A stretch of 36,903 nt of DNA from Roseburia sp. (GTDB taxonomy: Bacteria; Bacillota; Clostridia; Lachnospirales; Lachnospiraceae): the NCBI GenBank assembly GCA_023662875.1, contig JAMPIG010000032.1:1-36903 (forward strand), read 5' to 3'. Shown here piece after piece: positions 31,575 through 36,903 of the stretch. Each line of letters starts with the position of its first letter. Within the stretch, counting starts at the first letter, position 1. Below the pieces are notes generated by a model that saw nothing but the letters and a program-made list of their open reading frames with translations, ran no database searches and was not told the DNA's origin. The position numbers and the translations under genes were made by a program.

Positions 31575-31878
31575 ATTTAACACGTCAAACCGATGAAGCG
31601 GAAGTAACGGCAATGATGCCTTTCCAGAGAGTCCGGGATGCTGAGATCCGGGTGAGAAACAAGTTGTCAAATGGGCCGCCGAGGGCGCAGTCAAATGTGA
31701 CTTGTCACAGAGTATTCTGCGACGCTGCAGGCAAGCGTATAAATGCCGGGGATATGTCAGTATCCCGCCAAGCGCACGGGTGAACCCGTGAATCAAGGTG
31801 GCACCGCGGATAGTTTCGTACTGGATCAGTACCTGTTCGTCCTTGACAGAGAATTTCTTTTGTCAGGGGCGATTTTTT
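31575..31878 (+). ncRNA. T-box leader, tryptophan specific
   Basis: Cis-regulatory RNA that reads the charging of tRNA-Trp and controls termination ahead of trpB. The T-box sequence AAGGTGGCACCGCGG is at 31796-31810. Stem I is recognisable from about 31600: GAAGCGG and the loop-E-like AAGTAA, the apical CAGAGAGTCCGGG, then the returning strand. The base of the specifier loop is closed by GCGG pairing with CCGC. The triplet TGG at 31672-31674 lies in the specifier position just before GCCGC, which matches the Trp codon and the downstream trpB. A terminator with U-tract follows. Confidence 0.93.
31837..31878 (+). terminator. T-box Rho-independent terminator
   Basis: TCGTCCTTGACA (31837-31848) pairs with TGTCAGGGGCGA (31861-31872), with some G-U pairs, followed by six T. 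It is the alternative to the antiterminator built around the T-box sequence. Confidence 0.88.
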
Positions 31879-31897
31879 ATGCAAGGAGGTATCCGTC

Positions 31898-31978
31898 ATG
31901 CTGTTGACGAAACGCTGGCGTCCCCGGGGACGCGCAAAACGTATCATTTCAAAGGAACCGGCAACCCTAAAACAATAG
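31898..31978 (+). CDS. Possible leader peptide ORF, 26 codons
   Basis: ATG at 31898 follows an excellent AAGGAGG at proper spacing, just after the T-box terminator, and the frame ends at TAG 31976-31978. The peptide is basic (starts MLLTKRWRPRGRAKRIIS) with one Trp. It may be a real small ORF or the relic of a start region: the string CAAGGAGGTATC before it recurs directly before trpB. I recognise no family. Confidence 0.4.
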   Translation: MLLTKRWRPRGRAKRIISKEPATLKQ

Positions 31979-32050
31979 AATTTGCGCCTTGCGAGAATTC
32001 TATTATCACGTACAAGATGAAACAGCAAGCTGCTTCACTTGTCATGAACA
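31971..32050. repeat. Dispersed hairpin repeat, copy before trpB
   Basis: First an inverted repeat AATAGAATT / AATTCTATT (31974-32004) around a GCG-rich centre, then ACAAGATGAAACAGC / GCTGCTTCACTTGT (32011-32041). The second part matches 30082-30118. Related GCGAGAATTC motifs occur at 26802 and 33472. Confidence 0.7.
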
Positions 32051-32077
32051 AAACAGAAACCCCAAGGAGGTATCACA

Positions 32078-33460
32078 ATGCAGACGAATCAAAAGACACA
32101 GGAAATCCCTTACAAAATCTATCTGAACGAAAACGAGATGCCGACGGCATGGTACAATATGCGCGCCGATATGAAGCAGAAGCCCGCGCCGCTGTTAAAC
32201 CCCGGCACCCTTCAGCCCATGAAGGCGGAGGAACTCTCCGGCGTTTTCTGCGAGGAGCTGGTTGCGCAGGAGCTCGATAACGACACGCCCTTTATCGAAA
32301 TTCCGGCGGAAATCCGTAGTTTTTACAAGATGTACCGCCCCTCTCCCCTGGTAAGGGCCTACTGCCTGGAGGAGAAGCTGGGCACTCCGGCGAAAATTTA
32401 TTACAAGTTCGAGGGCAACAATACCAGCGGCAGCCATAAGCTGAACTCCGCCATCGCCCAGGCCTATTACGCGAAGAAGCAGGGCCTGAAGGGCGTGACG
32501 ACGGAGACCGGCGCGGGACAGTGGGGAACGGCGCTCTCCATGGCCTGCTCTTACTTCGGACTGGACTGCAAGGTCTATATGGTGAAATGCTCCTACGAGC
32601 AAAAGCCCTTCCGCCGGGAGGTGATGCGTACCTACGGCGCGTCGGTGACGCCGTCGCCGTCCATGGAAACCGAGGTCGGCCGAAAGATCCTGGCCGAGCA
32701 CCCGGGCACAACCGGGAGCCTGGGCTGCGCCATCTCCGAGGCGGTAGAGACGGCTGTATCCAGCGAGGGATACCGCTATGTGCTGGGCAGCGTGCTGAAC
32801 CAGGTGCTCCTCCATCAATCGGTCATCGGTCTGGAGACGAAGGCTGCTCTGGATAAATACGATGTGAAACCGGATATTATCATCGGCTGCGCCGGAGGCG
32901 GTTCCAACTTAGGCGGCCTGATCGCGCCGTTTATGGGCCAGAAGCTCCGGGGCGAGGCGGACTACCGCATTATCGCTGTGGAACCGGCTTCCTGCCCCAG
33001 CTTTACCAGAGGCGTATACGCTTATGACTTCTGCGATACGGGGATGGTCTGCCCGCTTGCAAAAATGTATACCCTGGGCAGCGACTTTATCCCTTCCGCC
33101 AACCACGCCGGCGGCCTGCGCTACCACGGCATGAGTTCCACTCTCTCCGAGCTGTACCATCAGGGACTGATGGAGGCCGTCAGCGTAAAGCAGACCGACG
33201 TGTTTGACGCCGCGGAGTATTTCGCAAGAGTGGAGGGCATCCTCCCCGCGCCGGAAAGCTCCCACGCGATCCGCGTCGCGATCGACGAGGCAAACCGCTG
33301 CAAGGAAACCGGCGAAGAAAAGACCATCGTCTTCGGCCTCACCGGTACGGGGTACTTCGATATGGTGGCCTATGAGAAATATCACGACGGCGAGATGAGC
33401 GACTATATTCCCACGGACGAAGAGCTGGAGGTCTACCGCAAAAAGCTTCCGAAGGTTTGA
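32078..33460 (+). CDS. trpB: Tryptophan synthase beta subunit-like enzyme (TrpB2 type)
   Basis: PLP enzyme that makes tryptophan from indole and serine. At 460 residues it is longer than TrpB1 (about 395) and has the TrpB2 features: an extended N-terminus (PYKIYLNENEMPTAWYNMRA), PLP lysine Lys121 in NNTSGSHKLNSA, ETGAGQWGTALSMA, and the glycine loop GCAGGGSNLGGLI. AAGGAGG lies before the ATG at 32078. No trpA or other trp gene is adjacent, so it is likely to use free indole or serve as a stand-alone enzyme. The Trp T-box upstream ties its expression to tryptophan starvation. Confidence 0.95.
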   Translation: MQTNQKTQEIPYKIYLNENEMPTAWYNMRADMKQKPAPLLNPGTLQPMKAEELSGVFCEELVAQELDNDTPFIEIPAEIRSFYKMYRPSPLVRAYCLEEKLGTPAKIYYKFEGNNTSGSHKLNSAIAQAYYAKKQGLKGVTTETGAGQWGTALSMACSYFGLDCKVYMVKCSYEQKPFRREVMRTYGASVTPSPSMETEVGRKILAEHPGTTGSLGCAISEAVETAVSSEGYRYVLGSVLNQVLLHQSVIGLETKAALDKYDVKPDIIIGCAGGGSNLGGLIAPFMGQKLRGEADYRIIAVEPASCPSFTRGVYAYDFCDTGMVCPLAKMYTLGSDFIPSANHAGGLRYHGMSSTLSELYHQGLMEAVSVKQTDVFDAAEYFARVEGILPAPESSHAIRVAIDEANRCKETGEEKTIVFGLTGTGYFDMVAYEKYHDGEMSDYIPTDEELEVYRKKLPKV

Positions 33461-33490
33461 GTTCTCTGACGCGAGAATTCCATTGTCATG

Positions 33491-33538
33491 AAAAAAGAGC
33501 AGGAAGCCATTCCCTTTGCGGTTCTGGCATTCCTGCTC
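33491..33538 (-). terminator. Terminator of the DUF3800/small-protein unit
   Basis: GAGCAGGAA and TTCCTGCTC pair over nine bases and extend with GCC/GGC (33497-33538). On the minus strand the hairpin is followed by six U (A-run at 33491-33496). It may also serve trpB from the other side, although no T-run follows on plus. Confidence 0.85.
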
Positions 33539-33630
33539 GAATTATCTTTCGCTGAATCGTACTATAATTACTATGGCGTTTACAATAAAACTCAAGAGAA
33601 CTCGCTCAATTACGCTCTTGCCAGGCAATT

Positions 33631-33783
33631 CTACTTTACCCGGTACTGATCGGCTTCCTCATCCGTGAGCGGTCTGCCTAACGCTTTCGCTGCATCAATC
33701 ATTTTACGCCATTCATATCTTTTCCCGTCTGACGGTTCCGTTAATCTGCCGTCTTTTGCACAGTCCGCAATATCCCGTTCCAT
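33631..33783 (-). CDS. Small protein of 50 residues, downstream of the DUF3800 gene
   Basis: ATG at 33783 is preceded by AGGGAG, and the frame ends at TAG 33631-33633. The product (starts MERDIADCAKDGRLTEPSDG, ends LGRPLTDEEADQYRVK) is charged and looks helical, with one Trp and one Cys. It begins 18 bases after the DUF3800 stop on the same strand and a strong terminator lies about 90 bases beyond, so the two genes form one transcript. The balanced composition and ribosome binding site argue for a real gene. I recognise no named domain. Its position suggests a partner or antitoxin-like role for the DUF3800 protein, by inference only. Confidence 0.7.
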   Translation of the reverse strand: MERDIADCAKDGRLTEPSDGKRYEWRKMIDAAKALGRPLTDEEADQYRVK

Positions 33784-33801
33784 TCTCTCCCTCTCTGCTT
33801 C

Positions 33802-34482
33802 TCATAAATGTTTTTTCAACAACGGTTTAAGATAATTCTTTTTAAAGTCGCGGACGGAACAAAAGAATTCCTGCTCCGATTTGGAAAATGTATTGGTGTC
33901 TGCTTTTTCAGCCAGAAGCTCCATCGTACAAATCAAATCGGTGGCCTGAAATAGTTTGTAGTCCACTGGCTTTACCTTTCGGAACTCTACATGAGTGTAA
34001 AGCGTATTGAAAACAGATGTCAGTATTTTAGTGAGTTCAATCTGCCCATTGTCGTAATAAACGATAATTCTGTTGAATTTCTCCCAAAAATCCTGATGTG
34101 ATCTAAGTATCTCCGCGATTGACTTTGATATCCGTGCCGTCAAGGCAATAACGTCCGGGCATTCATCTTTCCTGATCTTAGCACAAACATAGTGAAAATC
34201 TAATTTTCTGGTAAAATTAAATAAGGCATTAAAAAGCCGTTTACGGTCTTCCATAAGGTCATTAGAATAAACGGATTCCCGGCGAATCAACGGTCCTGTA
34301 TGAATGGCGTGTTGTTTATATCCAAGATTTGATAAATGGGTCTCAAGATCATCTATATTTTTTGTGATGTTAATATCCTGATTATGTAGAACCATTGCAA
34401 CCAGATAAAACGGTGCATGGGAATCATATGGCCCGAAATCGCCCGATTCATCTATAAAAACACTCAATATCTTTTCCGCCAT
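33802..34482 (-). CDS. DUF3800 domain protein
   Basis: A 226-residue protein of a family predicted to have an RNase H-like fold and often found in accessory islands. The diagnostic N-terminal acidic motif is intact: FIDESGDFG with Asp11, Glu12 and Asp15. A second acidic strand, IIVYYDNGQIEL, and the C-terminal VDYKLFQATDLICTMELL with Asp are where this family places its other putative metal ligands. The biochemical activity of DUF3800 proteins is not established to my knowledge. The gene has its own consensus promoter and a structured leader of about 110 bases, and is followed by a 50-codon ORF. Base composition is AT-rich compared with the core genes to its left. Confidence 0.9.
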   Translation of the reverse strand: MAEKILSVFIDESGDFGPYDSHAPFYLVAMVLHNQDINITKNIDDLETHLSNLGYKQHAIHTGPLIRRESVYSNDLMEDRKRLFNALFNFTRKLDFHYVCAKIRKDECPDVIALTARISKSIAEILRSHQDFWEKFNRIIVYYDNGQIELTKILTSVFNTLYTHVEFRKVKPVDYKLFQATDLICTMELLAEKADTNTFSKSEQEFFCSVRDFKKNYLKPLLKKHL

Positions 34483-34499
34483 AGATTCCGCTTACCTTT

Positions 34500-34597
34500 C
34501 TCAAATTTCAACAACAAAATAGCGGGGAAATTCCCCGCCGTTCGGTGGACCAGGGTCTTCCGACCAGCCCAATCAGTGATACCACTGATTTATTTAT
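34500..34597 (-). ncRNA. Structured leader RNA upstream of the DUF3800 gene
   Basis: The minus-strand transcript from about 34597 would fold into consecutive hairpins: AATCAGTG-GTAT-CACTGATT (34571-34590), GGTC-GGAA-GACC (about 34554-34565), and the very stable GCGGGG/CCCCGC stem (34522-34538, GCGGGGAAATTCCCCGC on plus). The stretch between the last two repeats CTGGTC and has unpaired CACCGAACGG that could make tertiary contacts. It ends about 15-20 bases before the DUF3800 start. Several computationally described RNA motifs associate with DUF3800 genes; this leader may belong to one of them or be new. No U-tract follows, so it is not a simple attenuator. Confidence 0.65.
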
Positions 34598-34603
34598 ATG
34601 TCA

Positions 34604-34632
34604 ATTTTACCGAAAATATACTTTACTGTCAA
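34604..34632 (-). promoter_or_regulatory. Consensus promoter for the leader RNA/DUF3800 unit
   Basis: On the minus strand TTGACA (34627-34632), a 17-base spacer and TAAAAT (34604-34609). It is among the best promoter matches in the window, implying strong expression of the leader. Confidence 0.75.
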
Positions 34633-34644
34633 TGCGATTCAGAA

Positions 34645-34681
34645 AAAAATAAAATTTTTTCCGGCACCATAATCACACCGG
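34645..34681 (-). terminator. Possible terminator of the radical SAM operon
   Basis: On the minus strand CCGG-loop-CCGG (34661-34681), with wobble pairs inside, is followed by A and T runs. The stem is weak, and the T-run is preceded by six A, so this is tentative. The 9-base sequence GCGATTCAG flanks the region as a direct repeat at 34634 and 34681. Confidence 0.35.
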
Positions 34682-34728
34682 CGATTCAGCACAATTTCAA
34701 ATATAATCAGGATTTTATTGTTTCGATT

Positions 34729-35733
34729 CTATTTTTCAAGCCAACAACATAGATCTGGAATATCAAATTTCCCCGATATGGCATAAGTAAAACATCTTTC
34801 ACCGCCTTTACAGGTTTTTGAATATTCGCAGGTTTTGCATTTCCCTGAAACTTCATACTGCCTTAAGCTTTTAAACACATCGTTGTACCGATATACTTCT
34901 AAAATACTTGTGGTATGAATATTTCCACAAGGAATCGGAAGTCGTCGGCAAGGAAAAATATTACCATGCTCATCGACTGTCACCAGAGAATCCCCTGCCT
35001 GACATGAATACGGGGAATCTTCTGAACCCAGGAACTGGAGCGCGCGATAATTTTGTACATATAGACCGCACCGTTGATTTTCGACATTCTCCCGTTCCCG
35101 CCGCAGGATTGCAACATATTCCGGCATATCCGCTTTGTCTAAAGGATGAATCTTCGATTGAGAATCAAAGGGAATGTATCTGTCGCTCCAAAGTGTCCGC
35201 ACATAATGCTTGCGACAAACCTCCGCCACTTGCGGGAATTGATGAAAATTCTCTTTATTAGCTGTAAAGGAAACACGGGCGGGGATCCTCCATTCAGCCA
35301 ATTGATCGAGGGCATGAATCACTTTTTCAAAATTTCCAATACCACGAATACTATCGTGGGTTTCTTGATTTCCGTCTAAACTGACCTGAAAAGCCTTGAG
35401 ATGCAATCCTTTTATAAGCCATAGATTCCTTGAATTGAGTACAGTACCATTTGACATAATGCCATAACGGTATTTATATCTGAATCGCCGCAAAAGCCAA
35501 AGAATTTTGTGAATATCGGGATGTAAAAACGGTTCTCCTCCTGTAATATGAACATGAACTGCCACCTTCTCCCGACTTTGCTTTTTCAAATATCGAACCA
35601 ATTCATCAAACTGCTCCAGCACAGACTTAATATCACGGTAGGGCATATCCATACAATGCTCACTTATATAGCAATGCCTGCAGCGAAGATTGCAATTTCC
35701 GGTAATATGTAACTGCAAAATTAAATTTTTCAT
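34729..35733 (-). CDS. Radical SAM/SPASM domain protein (peptide maturase-like)
   Basis: A 334-residue radical SAM enzyme, intact. The cluster motif CNLRCRHC places Cys14, Cys18 and Cys21 at the N-terminus; HITGGEPFLHPDI, GIMSNGTVL and FQVSLDGNQETHDSIRG follow in the usual order. The C-terminal SPASM-like region (about 240-334) supplies many cysteines for auxiliary Fe-S clusters: CQAGDS, GNIFPCRRLPIPCGNI, CKTCEYSKTCKGGERC and a final CC. Such enzymes usually modify ribosomally made peptides. It overlaps the next upstream SPASM gene by four bases (ATGA), so the two were co-translated. No precursor peptide is evident in the window. Confidence 0.9.
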   Translation of the reverse strand: MKNLILQLHITGNCNLRCRHCYISEHCMDMPYRDIKSVLEQFDELVRYLKKQSREKVAVHVHITGGEPFLHPDIHKILWLLRRFRYKYRYGIMSNGTVLNSRNLWLIKGLHLKAFQVSLDGNQETHDSIRGIGNFEKVIHALDQLAEWRIPARVSFTANKENFHQFPQVAEVCRKHYVRTLWSDRYIPFDSQSKIHPLDKADMPEYVAILRRERENVENQRCGLYVQNYRALQFLGSEDSPYSCQAGDSLVTVDEHGNIFPCRRLPIPCGNIHTTSILEVYRYNDVFKSLRQYEVSGKCKTCEYSKTCKGGERCFTYAISGKFDIPDLCCWLEK

Positions 35734-36722
35734 GGTTTTATAATCTCAGAATGCAACATTTGTGCGACAAATTGTCTGGCTCCGAAATAGGTAACATGTA
35801 AATCACGTATAATGCTTAAAACGCTGATTTTCTTATTTTGGCGAATTAATTCGGCACGCTGCTTATCCAAATACATAATATGATGGAAGTACGATACCCT
35901 GTAAATATTGTCATACTCCACCACTTTGATGCTCGGTTGAATATCATATTTCTTCCAAGGCAAAATGATTCTGTATGTGCGCGGAAATGCTTTCGGCGCT
36001 CTCGCAGGGTCAGCATCACAATCCACGGCTTTTCCATTTCTCTGGTCATCAAGATTTGTCATTCTGCAACCGCCACGACAGACATTTACAATTCTGCAGC
36101 CTCTGCATTTTTCTGGAACTTCCTTGCGTTCTCCCCAGGAAATCAATTTCTGCCGGATCTCCGAAAAATCATCCGCAAAGATGTTTCCAATACTCTCGCT
36201 GTCTTTTGAACAGGCATACACATTTCCATCCATATCCACATTATATCCATTGATTCCAGCGCCGCAGCTTTTTCCGAACATTTTCAGACTTGCCGCAGAC
36301 GGAAAGATACAAAACGGAAAACCGCCGCAGGCAGAAACATATATATTATTTCTTTTCTTTAGCTGTTCGCATATTTTGAATAAGAGAACCAAGTCTTCTT
36401 TGCCTAACGCATATTCATCAAATTGTGAAGCAGCATTCGCAGGACGGGTTACACGGCTGATAAACAGCTTCTGACAATGATATCTGTCAATAAGCCATTG
36501 TGCTGTCGTTTCGATTTCATCCAGGTTTCGCTTCGATACCACTATATTGGGAGTAAAGGAAATGTCATGTTTGCGTAAAAAATCCATCCCCTGCACGACA
36601 GAGTCATATGTATAAGAATTATTTGTCGTTTTTTGAAACGTATCCTCACTGACGCTGGGAAAGGATACCATGAGATTTACCTGATACTCTTTGAAAAATT
36701 TTGCAATATCTTCTGTAATCAA
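35730..36722 (-). pseudogene. SPASM protein lacking its radical SAM core, with PqqD-like C-terminus
   Basis: The open frame (330 codons from a TTG at 36722) starts in the middle of a radical SAM fold. In-frame codons just upstream read IVLNGSL before LITEDIAKFF, matching the position after the GGEP motif in relatives, but an in-frame TGA at 36744-36746 ends it, so the CxxxCxxC cluster motif and about 90 residues are missing. The remainder keeps the second half of the barrel, a SPASM region (CGAGINGYNVDMDGNVYACS, CRGCRIVNVCRGGC at about 135-225) and a C-terminal domain (about 245-330, IMYLDKQRAELIRQ, ending QMLHSEIIKP) that looks like a PqqD/RRE peptide-recognition domain. Catalysis is unlikely; a recognition role for the partner enzyme remains possible. 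Confidence 0.75.
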
Positions 36723-36764
36723 GGAACCGTTCAGAACGATTTGTCAAGGACATAATGAAAGATA

Positions 36765-36902
36765 TTAAAAAATGCCTGAAAATCCAATATTTTCAAGCAC
36801 ACCCGCAATACACATATTCAGTTCTTTTTTCTGCCCTGCATATCGTTCTCTATTAGTCGGATAATTTTGTCGTTCATGCTTTCCCTGCTCTGTCGGCTGT
36901 AA
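36765..36902 (-). CDS. Possible C-terminal end of an unidentified gene at the window edge
   Basis: A minus frame enters from the right edge and runs 45 codons to TAA at 36765-36767 (includes RYAGQKKELNMCIAGVLENI). A second frame ends at a TGA (about 36876) that overlaps the ATG of a 19-codon ORF (starts MNDKIIRLIEND). I cannot tell which frame is used or recognise either product. This DNA abuts the truncated SPASM gene and may be the foreign side of the breakpoint. Confidence 0.25.
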   Translation of the reverse strand, partial: LQPTEQGKHERQNYPTNRERYAGQKKELNMCIAGVLENIGFSGIF

Positions 36903-36903
36903 T

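Noticed and set aside
31568-31783. 71-codon plus frame before trpB
   Set aside because: It lies entirely inside the T-box leader RNA.
33497-33538. CRISPR or attachment site after trpB
   Set aside because: A single inverted repeat with an adjacent A-run is a terminator; there are no spaced direct repeats.

Overview
The window looks like chromosomal DNA from a GC-rich Clostridia, most likely a Lachnospiraceae relative. This rests on clostridial hallmarks: a DUF4364 protein, a tryptophan T-box, an iscS-iscU-Rrf2 cluster, a GerMN lipoprotein beside a PhoB/WalR-type two-component pair, and strong AGGAGG-type ribosome binding sites. The assignment is inference, since no rRNA or other marker is present.

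Layout. From 1 to 7.2 kb lie a partial gap gene, rho with a long repetitive linker, a divergent malic enzyme, a DUF4364 protein, rarA, and a NYN nuclease-like protein with two OST-HTH (LOTUS) domains. From 7.3 to 13.8 kb a minus-strand block holds comEC, a GerMN lipoprotein, a sensor kinase, a response regulator and a lipoprotein-type comEA, read from a promoter near 13.77 kb. A small DMT transporter and an orphan solute-binding protein follow. From 15.8 to 22.2 kb is an arginine operon, argC-GNAT-argJ-Nudix-argB-argD, with ARG-box-like operators and two minisatellites (29 bp and 16 bp units) flanking the GNAT gene. From 22.1 to 26.7 kb is a YtrA-type GntR regulator with an ABC exporter, an exported protein and a small coupled ORF. 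An AraC/GyrI-like regulator sits at 27-28 kb. From 28 to 31.5 kb are the iscS-iscU-Rrf2 operon and metY. Divergent from metY, a tryptophan T-box leader controls an orphan TrpB2-type trpB (to 33.46 kb).

Accessory end. Past trpB the DNA becomes visibly AT-richer. It carries a minus-strand unit made of a strong promoter, a structured leader RNA, a DUF3800 gene, an 18 bp gap, and a 50-codon ORF ending at a strong terminator. Upstream lies a radical SAM/SPASM gene coupled to a second SPASM gene that has lost its radical SAM core and keeps a PqqD-like C-terminus. This end resembles a small genomic island with a decayed peptide-maturation locus.

The best candidates for undescribed biology are the leader RNA/DUF3800/small-protein unit, the frame-rotating minisatellite ahead of the arg-operon acetyltransferase, and several families of short hairpin repeats between genes.
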